DNA of 64,000 nt from Trichobilharzia regenti (GCA_944472135.2 OX235263.1:11453517-11517516); one strand, 5' to 3'; shown: positions 47,890 through 58,459, counted from the first letter of the stretch. The notes: generated by a model not told the origin, from the letters alone. Numbers and translations: made by a program.

Positions 47890-50800
47890 TCACAAGGAGT
47901 GGATGCATCTGCGCCACTGAGAACGATTTTGAGCCATGTCACCAATTGTTTCCAACCATAGATTTTTACCGTCCCGAGGACCCCAGCCTGGAAGTCTACA
48001 CCTTCCTACGTGGCTTAGACCAACTGTTGTGGATTTCATTGACTGGTGCCAAGTTTTTGTTTGACCGCCGCTAGCTTTTTTCCAGCCTGACCCTATATCC
48101 GCTAACATTGCTCGTCGAGGGAGGCGATGGCTTGGCATACGTAACACATGTCCTAACCATCTCAGTCTTTGTAACTTCACGACTTCGTCGATTGATTTCC
48201 CCTGTTTACCTAGAACTCGACGCCTAACCTCAATGTTGCTCACCTTATTATGCCACTTTACACGGGAAATAGAGCGCAGGCACCTATGATCAAAGACAGC
48301 TAGTCTTTTCATGTCTTCCACTCTCAGTGGCCAGGTCTCACAACCATAAAGGAGGACGGAGCGGACTGATGAGCAGTACACCCGCCCTTTGGTCGATAGT
48401 CGAACATCTCGTCTACGCCAGAGTCGGCGTAAACTGGCAAATGCGAAACGAGCCCCTTGTATTCGTGCTGAGATTTCGTCAGAGATCAACCGGTTGGGGC
48501 TGATGGTACTTCCCAAATAAGTGAAGCGGTCAACGTGCTCTACCACTTCACTTCCTATTTTTAAACTAGGCGTCGATGTAGTCCAGTCCTGTAACATCAT
48601 CTTGCATTTGGCGGGAGCGAATCGCATGCCAAACATTCGTAGATTGCGGCTCAAGGTGTTTAGAAGACTCTGCATTTCGTCAGCGTCTTCGCCTAGAAGG
48701 ACTATATCGTCTGCATATTCCAAGTCAACGAGATTATTCCCTGGTAGCAAGTCAATCCCTGAGTCGCTGAAGTCACTTAGGGTTAAGTCCATTAACACAT
48801 CTATGATGAAGTTGAATAGAAAAGGGGATAATGGGCATCCTTGACGGACACCACTGGTCGTCACCAGTTCAGATGACAGCTCGCCGTAAGCCCTCACCTG
48901 GCTGTATGAGTACGAGTAGAGTGCCTTAATCAGTGCAATATATTTTCTCGGAATTCCCTTTACAGCCAAGCATCTCCAGAGAACTTCTCGATCGACAGAG
49001 TCGAATGCTGCCTTTAGGTCAAGAAATATAATGACTGTTGGACGCCGGTAGGAATGCCTATGTTCTAGAATCTGTCGGAGGGTGAAGATATGATCAATAC
49101 ACCCTCTTCCTGGTCTAAAGCCTGCCTGGCTCTCTCGTGTTTGTGCCTCCCGAGCACCACTCAGTCTACGCATGATTATTGAGCCTAAGACTTTAGATAC
49201 TATATTAGTCAAGCTAATCCCTCTGTGATTATCACAGGAAGACTTGTCTCCCTTCTTGTATATGGGGATAATCAGTGACTTACACCAACCCGATGGGACT
49301 TCTTCTGATTCCCAGACGCTGCCTAGTACCTCAGTTAATCCAGACAGTAAGCTGTCTCCACCGTACTTAAATACCTCTGGAGTCATTCCATCAGGTCCCG
49401 CTGCTTTGCCTAGTTTCAGATTGGTGACAGCTTTAGTAACCTCAGTTAGGGACGGAGGACCTGTGTCTATATCCCATTCGGGTGTGTGCTGGATGTTGGG
49501 GAGGTTGAGTGTGGCTGTAGGCAAGTTAAACTGTCCCTCAAAATGTTCTTTCCAGCGTCTTTCCTGAGAGCTAATTAAGGAGCCATTTTTCTCAGAAATA
49601 GTCTCACTTATGATTTGCCTTCTCCCACCCGTTTCCCTGATGAGTCTAAAGAGTTGCCTGGTGTTGCCTATCCCCGAAGCTTTTTCCATCTCTTTGGCCT
49701 TTGTCACCCACCACTGTTCACGGTCCTTGCGGAGACTTTTCGTAAGTTTCCTTTTGTGCAGCTTTCGCTCCTCATTGAATTCGGAGCTCGCCGGAATAAG
49801 TCTTCTAGCATCTATCAGTTCGGATGAGGCGGTGGAGATCCAGTGGTTTTTACTCACCTTTGGGTTTACCTTATTCACAGCTTTTACAGCTGTATCTATG
49901 GCTGCCTGGATATTTTTCCAAGCTTCTTCAGGGTGAGCACAGCTGTCGAACACAGATATGTGTTTAGCTAGTTCTTCCTCAAATACGGATTTAGTTTCCT
50001 GATCGAGCTGGGGACGTGATGGTTTTACCGCCAGCTGTTTCCTACGTCCGTTCAGTCGTAAGCACACCCGAGCGCGGACCAGTGCATGGTCGGTATCTAC
50101 GCACGTGTTCCAGAAGGAGCGACAATCTCCTACCGACCCACGCCAACGATAGCTTATTGCTATGTGGTCTATTTGTGTCCAGCGTTGGTTTGATGAAGGG
50201 GGTCTCCAAGTCAAACAGTGTCTCTCCTTGTGTTTGAAGTTAGTGCTTACAAGAAACAAATGATTATCAGAACAGAACTGTAGGAGACGGTCACCGTTGT
50301 CGGTTCGCTGGCACGGAACTCCATAGGTGCCACCGACATCCTTCTCAGATTGACACAATTTCCCTACTTGAGCGTTAAAGTCACCAGCTAGAACGACTAT
50401 GTCTGAGCGTTTAGCCTTTCGCACCAAACTAGACAGCTTTTGGTAGAACTCATCCTTCGTTTCATCTGAACTGCAGTCAGTGGGGGCGTAGGCGGAGATT
50501 ACGAAAAGGCATCGGCGAGTAGTGCAGTCCTTTCTCCTTCTTACTGATCCGTTCAGACGGACAGCACACATTCGGCTATCTACCGGGATCCAGTCAAGCA
50601 ATGTCTTTTCTGCCCTAGTACTCAAAGCTATCCCTACGCCAGCTAATCCTCGTGAACTAGCTGTGGCATCTCCTGACACCCTCAAGGTGAATTTTGCAGA
50701 TTCAACCTGTTGGCCAGGTGGGGTTAGGTGAATAACCACACTTGGGTCTTGTATGCGTGTTTCTGAAACACAGCATACATCAATGGCTCGTGATGCCAGG

Positions 50801-51021
50801 GTCTTGGCTAGTGATGCTTGTTGTCCTATTTGGCAAAGTGTCCTAACATTAAGAGCTCCTATATGAAATTGGTGGCGCGGCTTTAAGAGGCTGTCGGTGG
50901 TGGTTTTTTGGCTTCCATCGTTTTTAGTGGACGCAGAGTGGAGAGGAAGTGGAGAGCTATCAAGTCGAGGAGTTGCATCAGTGGAAGGAAGGCAAGATGA
51001 TAGAGATGAAGATGAAGACAA
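47890..51021 (-). CDS. RTE endonuclease/reverse transcriptase ORF2p
   Basis: Nicks target DNA and reverse-transcribes the element RNA at the nick. A 1,043-codon uninterrupted frame. The apurinic-type endonuclease covers about residues 52-330: LNVRTLC, CVSETRIQ, GDFN at 213-216, and TDHALVRARV with the terminal Asp-His pair. RT covers about 540-830: LGKAAGPDGMTPEVF, IIPIYKKGD, QAGFRPGRGCIDH, motif A FLDLKAAFDSV (666-676), motif B GVRQGCPLSPFLF, catalytic YADD at 769-772, and FTYLGSTIS. A C-terminal tail of about 200 residues holds LRWLGHVLRM. All catalytic residues look present. The first start-like codon is TTG at 51021; the frame is open back to 51095 but has no ATG before the endonuclease, so how translation starts is open. 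Confidence 0.95.
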   Translation of the reverse strand: MSSSSSLSSCLPSTDATPRLDSSPLPLHSASTKNDGSQKTTTDSLLKPRHQFHIGALNVRTLCQIGQQASLAKTLASRAIDVCCVSETRIQDPSVVIHLTPPGQQVESAKFTLRVSGDATASSRGLAGVGIALSTRAEKTLLDWIPVDSRMCAVRLNGSVRRRKDCTTRRCLFVISAYAPTDCSSDETKDEFYQKLSSLVRKAKRSDIVVLAGDFNAQVGKLCQSEKDVGGTYGVPCQRTDNGDRLLQFCSDNHLFLVSTNFKHKERHCLTWRPPSSNQRWTQIDHIAISYRWRGSVGDCRSFWNTCVDTDHALVRARVCLRLNGRRKQLAVKPSRPQLDQETKSVFEEELAKHISVFDSCAHPEEAWKNIQAAIDTAVKAVNKVNPKVSKNHWISTASSELIDARRLIPASSEFNEERKLHKRKLTKSLRKDREQWWVTKAKEMEKASGIGNTRQLFRLIRETGGRRQIISETISEKNGSLISSQERRWKEHFEGQFNLPTATLNLPNIQHTPEWDIDTGPPSLTEVTKAVTNLKLGKAAGPDGMTPEVFKYGGDSLLSGLTEVLGSVWESEEVPSGWCKSLIIPIYKKGDKSSCDNHRGISLTNIVSKVLGSIIMRRLSGAREAQTRESQAGFRPGRGCIDHIFTLRQILEHRHSYRRPTVIIFLDLKAAFDSVDREVLWRCLAVKGIPRKYIALIKALYSYSYSQVRAYGELSSELVTTSGVRQGCPLSPFLFNFIIDVLMDLTLSDFSDSGIDLLPGNNLVDLEYADDIVLLGEDADEMQSLLNTLSRNLRMFGMRFAPAKCKMMLQDWTTSTPSLKIGSEVVEHVDRFTYLGSTISPNRLISDEISARIQGARFAFASLRRLWRRRDVRLSTKGRVYCSSVRSVLLYGCETWPLRVEDMKRLAVFDHRCLRSISRVKWHNKVSNIEVRRRVLGKQGKSIDEVVKLQRLRWLGHVLRMPSHRLPRRAMLADIGSGWKKASGGQTKTWHQSMKSTTVGLSHVGRCRLPGWGPRDGKNLWLETIGDMAQNRSQWRRCIHSL

Positions 51022-51281
51022 AGATGAGTGAGTAATAGAGAGGTTTCGTGTGCATTTCGGATTGTGAGGGCGATTGTTACTTCCCGGCTGCCCACACCGT
51101 GGAAGTTGGTTGCGTGACCGCAGAGCCCAGGGGACAACTGCTTGAGGCCGGTCACACGCGGCCTGTTTTTGTTTGTTCTTTTTGTTTGGTGTGTCTCAGT
51201 AGCATATTTATCACTCCTGCCCTGTGACACGGCAGCAGGAAGCGCGGTCGTTGTTAATCCGGGCCACGGCCGATCCGGCAT
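50883..51281 (-). CDS. Possible RTE ORF1, overlapping ORF2 in the 0/-1 frame
   Basis: A 132-codon frame from an ATG (MPDRPWPGLTTTALPAAVS) to a stop at 50883. It has no recognised domain and includes a Leu/His-rich stretch. It overlaps the ORF2 frame by about 210 bases; ORF2 lies -1 to it. A run of six A (50904-50909) sits eight codons before its stop, where a -1 slip or a one-base indel would fuse it to the endonuclease. It may encode a leader or be chance. Confidence 0.35.
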   Translation of the reverse strand: MPDRPWPGLTTTALPAAVSQGRSDKYATETHQTKRTNKNRPRVTGLKQLSPGLCGHATNFHGVGSREVTIALTIRNAHETSLLLTHLCLHLHLYHLAFLPLMQLLDLIALHFLSTLRPLKTMEAKKPPPTAS

Positions 51282-51392
51282 GAAATTTTGTGAATTTGTT
51301 TGGATCATGATGTTGGATTGGGTAGCTGCTTTTTGTTTAACCGCTATCCAAACAACCTGCCTGGCATGGTAGGACCTCAAGAGACATAAGTC

Positions 51393-51469
51393 TCAGCCAG
51401 TATAGCTTGAATAGAACATTGCGGTGTTCAAGCCCGACCACCACGTCAAGGTAGCAGCTTTCGGTCGGG
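51393..51469 (-). ncRNA. Possible HDV-like ribozyme fold at RTE 5' end
   Basis: The first bases of the element, CCCGACC (51463-51469), pair with GGUCGGG (51433-51439). Directly before the latter, ACC (51450-51452) and GGU (51440-51442) form a 3-bp P3 with a 7-base loop. Directly after it, UUCAAG... forms a P4-like hairpin (51405-51411 with 51427-51432). A weak P2 (AGCUG with UGGCU) could close the pseudoknot. The order matches HDV-like ribozymes known at 5' ends of some RTE and R2 elements, but the start is C not G and the catalytic-C junction is not convincing. Confidence 0.35.
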
Positions 51470-51482
51470 ACTAGTAACTAGT
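51469..51482. repeat. Right target-site duplication of full-length RTE
   Basis: GACTAGTAACTAGT, identical to 47690-47703. Confidence 0.93.
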
Positions 51483-51960
51483 GTGATGTGTCTAGTCCTC
51501 ACTTTGGTCAAGACTGAATTCTGTCAATCAGGTTTGCAATGCGGTCACCATTATAAGTAGCTCGCCATCACGGTGAACATTGATTTGATGATATTAGGTG
51601 GTTGGAGGCAATCGGCAGGAAGCCTTGGACCTAGGTTTCGTGCTAGTTGGCACTGATCAGCAAGGCGTATATCTGCAACCTTGAAGGAGCTTATATCCCC
51701 TCTGATATTCGAACTCGCGTTACCCAGATACGCCTTACTGATGAACACCAACTAGCACGAAACCTAGGTCCAAGGATCCCTGCCGATTGCCTCCAACCAT
51801 CTATTATCATCAAATCAATATGCACCGTGTTGGCGAGTTACCTAGAATGGTGACCATATTGCAAAACCTGAATGATGGAATTCAGTCTGCACAAATGAAA
51901 GGACTAGACACATCATACTAGTTACTAGTGTCCTATCAAAATATCCACTACAGTCAAACA
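51483..51960. mobile_element. SINE family E palindrome (RTE host site)
   Basis: 51470-51670 and about 51727-51930 are reverse complements (tgatgtgtctagtcc, catcacggtgaacattgatttgatgat, cttggacctaggtttcgtgctag). The RTE at 47704-51468 inserted in the outer end of the left arm; 47680-47703 is the rest of that arm. Confidence 0.8.
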
Positions 51961-51964
51961 GGAG

Positions 51965-52165
51965 GTCAATCGCGAGCCCGAATAGCTCAGTGGTTACGTC
52001 TCTGACTGCAACTCTCACTGGGTGATGCTGGTTCGAATCTCAGAGGGGACATGAGTTGCTTCAAGGTTGCAGATACGCCTTGCTGACGAGTGAAAGCGAA
52101 CTAGCACGAAACCTACGTCCAAGGCTTCCTATGGCCAATCGCCTCCAACCATCTAGTATAATCTT
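51965..52165 (+). mobile_element. tRNA-derived SINE (family E), promoter intact
   Basis: 'gcccgaatagctcagtggttacg' and 'tggttcgaatctcag' are good Pol III A and B boxes. The body ends 'cgcctccaaccatctagtat'. It resembles a tRNA but lacks a foldable acceptor stem. Confidence 0.82.
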
Positions 52166-52845
52166 AATTCTCTTTTATGATTTAGTCGTCTACATTTAAC
52201 TGAAGCTGTTATCATCGACTTAAACTTATATTTCACTCGTGAAACGTATCACTTTGAGCATAGCAAACTACAAAAGCCATTCAATAACAATAGTATTATT
52301 AGTCTCTACTATGTGGATTTTTATGTTTAAACATTCGAAATACTTTCAAACGTAATAAAATTCCGGTGAATATATTTGTCCTTTTATAAGGTAGATACGC
52401 ATATTTAATGAATCGAAATTTATTGTTTCATTTATAATTGACCTCGTTTCAAATTTTATGTTTCCAATTTGATTAATTAATTAGTTAATTAATTATTAGT
52501 TATAGTAATAATAATAATAATAATTAAATGAAGAAAATGAAAATCAATTATGTTCTGTATAATATGTACATGTGAGTGAATACACATTACACTACTACCT
52601 TTTTCTTTCTAAAATAGACGGGTGGAATTGTCAAATGTGCACACAATTAGAAAACGGTACACACTTAGCATTTTTCAATCCCTTTGCAATTTAATACTCA
52701 TAAATATTATAACTATAACATATACTTAATTTATTCACACACACAATCTAAGAAACAAGTAGTCTATGAAACGTTAAACAGGAATTAATTCCATGAAATT
52801 TTTAGATTGTTGGAAATTTTATTCAAGTGTTGGCTTGCAGAGATT
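52166..52845. other. Unassigned AT-rich sequence
   Basis: Includes TTAA-rich and (AAT)n patches near 52470-52525. No gene recognised. Confidence 0.4.
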
Positions 52846-52849
52846 CGTT

Positions 52850-53355
52850 TGGTCATAGGGCTTTCGTCATGAGGTGACAGTGGTTAGGGAACCATTAGAA
52901 AACTCTCAAGGCGTATTGGAAAGCTGTTTCGTCAGCCTAGTTTGGGAGACTTCATCAGCATTCACCCACCTCTAGGATTTAAACCCAAGATCTACCTTTC
53001 AAAGACTCCCCAGCCACTGGGACCAGACTTAACAGTCCATGAATTCCACATTCTGCCACTGAAACTTGTCAATGTCATCATTGGTGGATTTTAGTCCTCA
53101 CATGCCACTCGTTGTATATTTCGCTGTATCTTGAATCGGCAGAGGTTGGAACTCAAAGGCTAGATGTTGAATCGGTTCCCAATGGCTGAATAGTCTATGG
53201 GGTGGTTGCCTTGCGTCCGATAGGTCCTGGATTCAAGCTCTGGAGGTGTGTGCGTACTGATAAAGGGTCCCAAACTAGAACGAAACAGCTCTTCATTACT
53301 TCCCTAGGGGTTTCCAGTGGTTCTCTAATTGACGTCAGCCCATTATGAAGCCATG
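52850..53355. mobile_element. SINE family D head-to-head dimer
   Basis: Left half reversed (ggctttcgtcatgaggtgaca), right half direct with 'cccaatggctgaatagtcta' and ending 'tctaattgacgtcagcccattatgaagcc'. Older than the dimer at 44915. Confidence 0.75.
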
Positions 53356-53639
53356 AAAAGTTTATTATTAATCTTGAGAGTTGAAATGTGATGGAACTAA
53401 GACAGCTCTAGAAAATATTTGTAAAAGGCGAAAACGGCGTCAATCCAAGAAAATGACATAACTTATGTCCAGACAAGTGAGAAGACAACAGTTTTGTAAA
53501 TAAACGTTTGTAGTTTCAATTGGAGGAGAGGAAGATATTCGGCTTCCCAGCAGGAAGAACTCTGTATTGACTGGTTACAAAAGAGTTCGCATTTTTACTG
53601 GACATTAAATAATGCCATAAATCCAGTTCTTTGTTTGCT

Positions 53640-54000
53640 GTAGACTAAATTCTCCCGGTAAGTTCTGCAATTCAGCCATCATGCTAGGTGACTTATCATC
53701 ATGATGCTTACAGAATTTCGATATTACATGGCTGGAGAAAAAACATTGGACTAGACACATGACACTAGTTGCTGGTTTCCAAACGAAGTATACCACGCAG
53801 TCCTACAAGAGGTCAACGGTGACCCCAAATGATTCAGTGAGGCACCTCTGACTGCACCTTGTGGTTGATACCAATTTGAATCTCAGAAGGAACATGAGTT
53901 CCTTCAAGATGGCAATGCGCCAACTCGACTGGTGAGTTATAACAAGCATAGAACCTAGGTGGAAGGCTTCCTTCCGATTACCGGCAACTAAACATATAAT
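53640..54000 (+). mobile_element. SINE family E, diverged
   Basis: 'atgattcagtgaggcacctctgactgc', 'ccaatttgaatctcagaagg', and 'gacacatgacactagttgctgg' upstream. Confidence 0.65.
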
Positions 54001-55660
54001 ATCACAGTGAGCATTGTTGTTTAATCTAATAGGTCAAGATAAAGAATATCGATTTAAGGGGAACAAATGCACCAATGGCAGTGAAACAATCAATTGCTCC
54101 AAATATAAAATCTTATTCTCTGGCTCAACCGTAACCCTTGCCTTTCCTTAACCTAGAGCTATTCTATCCCTAACTAACCCTTATATCTCTCCATTTAGGT
54201 TAGCCTAATCCTAAGCTGTTCATTGTCTAAGTCTGACATTAATCCATCTTTCCCTAATTTAACTCCAAGGTAACCAGATAACATGTTTAATATCTCAACA
54301 CTTCATCCAACACCTTTTTTCATAAACAAAGTGTGACTTATCCTATTCTACAAACATAATCTGCGATTACTTTTCAAGATCATTGATGTGTTTGTCACTC
54401 TAGATTGTTATCCTTTAACTTGTATATACTATTCTAGGGAATTCTTCATCACACTGAGGTTAGGTGACTGAGGATAGTTGGTAGGAGTTGTTGGATCTCG
54501 ATTGTTGTTTTTTTATTCTACAACCTCGAAAGAAACTAGAATCGGCGTGGCCAAGTATCACAATAAAGAGATTTTAACACTGAGAACTCTTCCGACCCCA
54601 GGAGAGAACATGATCTGCTTAATCTGCAGGTCAGTGTGTCTAATCTGAAGTTTTTTTTTAGATATTTTCTGATGTATATCAAAAGAATTTCAACCTTTAG
54701 ACATGACCTACAATTTTTACCGATGAAAATTTACTGTCTATAGGTGGAATTCTGTGAATTATTATAATTTTTAGACTGAGTTAATTCAAATGACTGTTAC
54801 TTTTAACAAGATGATGACCTTGGCGGCCTGTTTTTTTAGTTGCGTTACTTACTCTTCCGCCTTAATATTCCAGCTAATATTTCGTATTTCATTTATATAT
54901 TTATCAAAATATGACGTCAAATCGTAGCACTTATGATGAACACTTGTTTCAGGAATTCAACGATGATTGGCTGCTTACAAGCCCTTTGGTTCTATTCCCA
55001 GTTGACATACTCCTATTTGATTAACCAGTAGTGAGACTGATGAAGAGGGAGAATCGGGAGTTAGGAAAAAAAACGGCCGACTTCATGAATATTAATTCCT
55101 CACAGCTCTGTTTCCCAATTTTTTTAAAGCAAACGAATGAAAGGAAAAAGTTATTGGTTGAATTTTATAAATTTCTACTCTAAATTTTCTATAAAGAGTT
55201 AGTGGAATTGTTGACCATGTGTGTTATGTAACGTAGAGTAAGTAAGTAGTTGTGCATATGTGTATGTGTGTGTGGGGGGGTTATTGAATGCTGTTTTTTT
55301 GCTGTGTATATATCCACAATTTCTAGGTATGTGATCAATTTTCACGAAGTCTGTTGCAGATTTCAAAAATGATCATAGGAAGAAATGACAATCCTACAAG
55401 TTAGTTAGTTAGTTATTTTACCTACATGTGAAACATGAATTAAAATTTCGCGGAAAAACAAAAGCATGAAATCAATGTTATATGCTGAAAAAACTTTTGA
55501 TTAGAAACATGCTTTACTGCGTCGTGTATAATTCTGCACGAGTGTAAATTAAATCTGCTTCCATGACAACCCATTTTCATTTCATTTAAAACCTTTAAAG
55601 CTCCAAGAGGAATGAATATAGGTGGCTTCAGGTTTGAGTTTTAAAGTGTCAATAGTAATT
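54001..55660. other. Mostly unassigned; possible SINE C relic at 54955-55090
   Basis: 54955-55090 shows 'ggttctattcccagttgac' and 'accagtagtgagactgatgaag', a weak family C match. The rest has no recognised gene or repeat; a GT-rich patch lies near 55255. Confidence 0.4.
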
Positions 55661-55667
55661 ATTTATT

Positions 55668-56020
55668 TATTATCCCCTTCAGTTTTGAGTGGAGTATATG
55701 GCTTCAACGACACGTCTCCACATTCCTCTATTTTCTGCTGTTGTCTTCATCTGGCTGGCTCTACGATTGCTTATAATCTCTTATCTCCCACCCTCCTCGC
55801 CACAAGATTTCTTTCATGTTACCCTTACACTGATGACCCATTCGTCGCTTCAATTTCACATTCCTGTAGTGTGATGGCATGCGCCGACGGCCTTCTCAGC
55901 GTATGCCCGATCAGTGTATCTCTATTTTCTCCTACATATTTGTGTTGGGGAATCGGCTCTGGTTGGTTTGTTCTCAGCCAGCCAGCCAGTGTGCAGTTCT
56001 GTTAATTCCCTATTTGCAGT
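55668..56020 (-). mobile_element. RTE LINE 3' fragment
   Basis: The minus-strand tail 'gaagccatatactccactcaa' and C-terminal region are in the subgroup of 30818-31265. Confidence 0.7.
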
Positions 56021-56244
56021 CTTTTAAACCCGATAACCTCTCTTCAAACTCTATGGGCAGTATGGAAAAAGGCCAAAAAGATTTAAGTGATTGCAGTTTA
56101 ATGTCATATAGAAGAAATGAAAAAGTACAAAAAATGACAGTTTAACTTAACTCATCTGTGAACTCAACTAGCCGTATTCACAGCGTCTCATTATAAGTGG
56201 TACCAAAGTAATCTATGTCATGTTTCCAGTCCTTTGTGTTGTCA

Positions 56245-56760
56245 ACGACTGAATTTCATCATGAGTTCACACTGGTTAGAGAACCATATTTTAGAAAACT
56301 TTCAGGGAGTACTGGACAGCTTTTACCTCTTAGTTTTATTTATTTTAATATTTTTGATAACAGCTTGATTCCACACTTTATTTTTTTGAACAGGTTTGAA
56401 ATTTTCAGCATACCATATCGGTAGCCCATAGATATCAGGTGTGCGTCGGCAGGGGATCGAACCCCTGATCATAAGCATGGTCGGCGAAAGTCGTAACCGC
56501 TGTGCCACCGACGCTCTTCATTAATACCCAGCCACCTACAGGTTTCAAACTCATGACCTTTCGGTTGCAAGTTGAGCCCTTCGATTGTCAACTAGCTTGT
56601 CTCGTAACCTGAAGGTTGTGGGTATAACAGCTGGTTGGCTCATCGGTGCATTCTGTTGAAGAGTTGCAAACTAAAACGAAATAGCCATCCATTACCCTCT
56701 AGGTGATTCTCCAATGGTTCTCTAACTGATGTCAATTGATGATGAAATCCAGCAACCAGT
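56245..56760. mobile_element. SINE family D dimer containing a family B SINE
   Basis: Outer halves: 'aatttcatcatgagttcacac' and 'tctctaactgatgtcaattgatgatgaaatcc'. The left half is interrupted at 56345-56520. Confidence 0.75.
56345..56520 (-). mobile_element. tRNA-derived SINE with CR1-like tail (family B)
   Basis: On the minus strand: 'gtcggtggcacagcggttacg', 'ggggttcgatcccc', tail 'gctgaaaatttcaaacctgtt'. Confidence 0.82.
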
Positions 56761-57414
56761 CAAATCTCTGCTCACCAACACTGAAATTCTATCAGTCAAG
56801 TTTGAAAAGTCTTCTCCTAGCTATGCAACTCAACATCACAGTGTCTATTGGCTGGAGGCAATTGGTGAAATATCCCACTGCAAACCATTTTGGAGAGGGT
56901 GACTTTTTTGATTCTAGAAATATTTTATAATTTGTCGTATTCCTATAGAAAGCCTAATTACTTCATACTTTCAAGCAATAATGGTGAAAAATAACAGGGC
57001 TCTCAAATTACATTTAGTTCTTTAGAGACTTTCTCTTTTTTGTTAAGGCCTTTCTTTCACACAGCCTCCTCTTCACATCTCATTCGTTTTTCTCCTGAAA
57101 GTAAACTTTTCAAAGATTGAAATATCAGCTGAAGACTCGCAGTTATCCAGTCACAATGTCGTCAGCAGTCCAGCCCAGTTCATTCCCGAAAAAGTAAAAA
57201 GACAGCCATCTTCGTGTCTGTCTCAAATTGAACTCAATTTTCACTACAATATGTTATCAATCATAAGTGAGTTCTCATATTACCATAATATTGAATTATG
57301 AAGAAACTTGTTAACTTTAAGTTGATCGCAGCATGCTTTCAACTGACAATCTTCTAGAGACCAGTAAGTCCTTTAAGGTCTCAGATATCCTGTACTGATG
57401 AATACTGACAAAAT
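56761..57414. other. Unassigned sequence
   Basis: 56765-56870 has faint family E similarity (gaaattctatcagtcaagtttg). Nothing else recognised. Confidence 0.35.
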
Positions 57415-58378
57415 AATAATAATATTTGCTTTATTCCAAAACAGTACTTGTGATACAGAGTGGAATTCTCAGCATTTCACTACACACAGTATTGCATCCA
57501 GTTTGTACATTAACAATGAATAAATTTCTACACAGATTAAGTGTAATCTCAATTAGTTTCGACAACAACATATTGGTATGTCGGTAGCAATACCAAAAAT
57601 TGAACAGAATGTTTGAAGGTGTTAGAAAAGTAGATGGTAGCATATTTACTAGCGTAAGCAGAAGAAAGAAACAAAACAGCACATAACAGAGAAAAAAGAG
57701 AGATAGAAAAGGAAAAGAGAGAAAGAAAACGTTGTACCAATAAATGATATGAGTTGGAAAGACGAGATCCAGTAGTTCTACTGACTATTTAATAAGTCAT
57801 AAGTTTCATGCCTAATGCTTTCTTTCTCGCACAGAACACGAGCTAAGTAGGTTATGGTTGAGTTTTTGTACTTGCTAGTGAGAGCGTATAGTTTTCTAAA
57901 TGGGCTTCTGGTTCTGCCTGATGAGATACAAGGGGAGAGTTGTGAATGAAGAGGGTGGTGTGGGTTAGACAGGATGGATTGAGCCCATTTTTCACATGGG
58001 TCCATGTGTCTGTAAACCATAATATTAACAGGCTGGTTAAGTGGCACTCTGTGGCTTACCCTGCTGATAACCTTTAACATCCTGAGTAATAAGGTATAGT
58101 CTTTCTTCAGTAGCCCAGGAAAAACTAAGGTGGAACAATAGAGAATAATAGGCAGGATGCAAGAGTTAACGAATCGCAAGAGTAAGAGCTGGGTTAGGCT
58201 ATTCAAGGATGTCTTAACTTCTTGGTGTAGAAGATAAGACGGAATATTTTCTTAGAAATCATCAAGATATGAGACGACCAGGAAAAATCAGCAGATAGAA
58301 TGACGCCAAGATATTTTATTTCCGACTTGGTTTCTATTTCAGTGCCATCTGTGTTGCACACCTCGTGAGTGCTAACCA
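57415..58378 (-). mobile_element. 5'-truncated CR1 LINE ending in a foldback
   Basis: On the minus strand: end of RT (ETKSEIKYLGVIL-type), LPIILYCSTLVFPGLLKKDY, ISSGRTRSPFRKLYALTSKY, stop near 57778, 3' UTR and the terminal block at 57425-57500. It turns back on itself at 58379-58395. Confidence 0.9.
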
Positions 58379-58456
58379 GTTTCTTTAAGTCAGATTGGTT
58401 AGCACTCTCGAGGTGTGCAACATAGATGGCATTGAAATAGAAACCAAGTCGGAAAT
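58318..58456. repeat. 61-bp inverted repeat made from CR1 sequence
   Basis: Arms 58318-58378 and 58396-58456 differ at about three positions (gtgccatctgtg/atgccatctatg; ctcgtgag/ctcgagag); spacer 17 bases. The right arm is the same CR1 segment copied in the opposite orientation. Confidence 0.92.
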
Positions 58457-58459
58457 TAA

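Larger units (their letters stand above)
47704..51468 (-). mobile_element. Full-length, apparently intact RTE-clade LINE
   Basis: 3,765 bp between perfect 14-bp duplications. From its 5' end: a structured leader, an overlapping small frame, a long endonuclease/RT frame, a 186-base 3' UTR and a (CAGA)n tail (CTGTCTGTC on the plus strand at 47704). Simple-repeat tails and an APE-RT protein without RNase H fit RTE. It lies inside a SINE whose halves rejoin cleanly without it. It differs from the truncated RTE copies elsewhere (YADD rather than FADD), so it is a separate, younger family. Confidence 0.95.

Noticed and set aside
49610..49936. Plus-strand frames within the RTE
   Set aside because: They are antisense shadows of the long minus-strand ORF2.
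51965..52035. Possible tRNA gene
   Set aside because: A and B boxes are good, but no acceptor stem or complete cloverleaf can be drawn, and the sequence continues into a dispersed SINE body.
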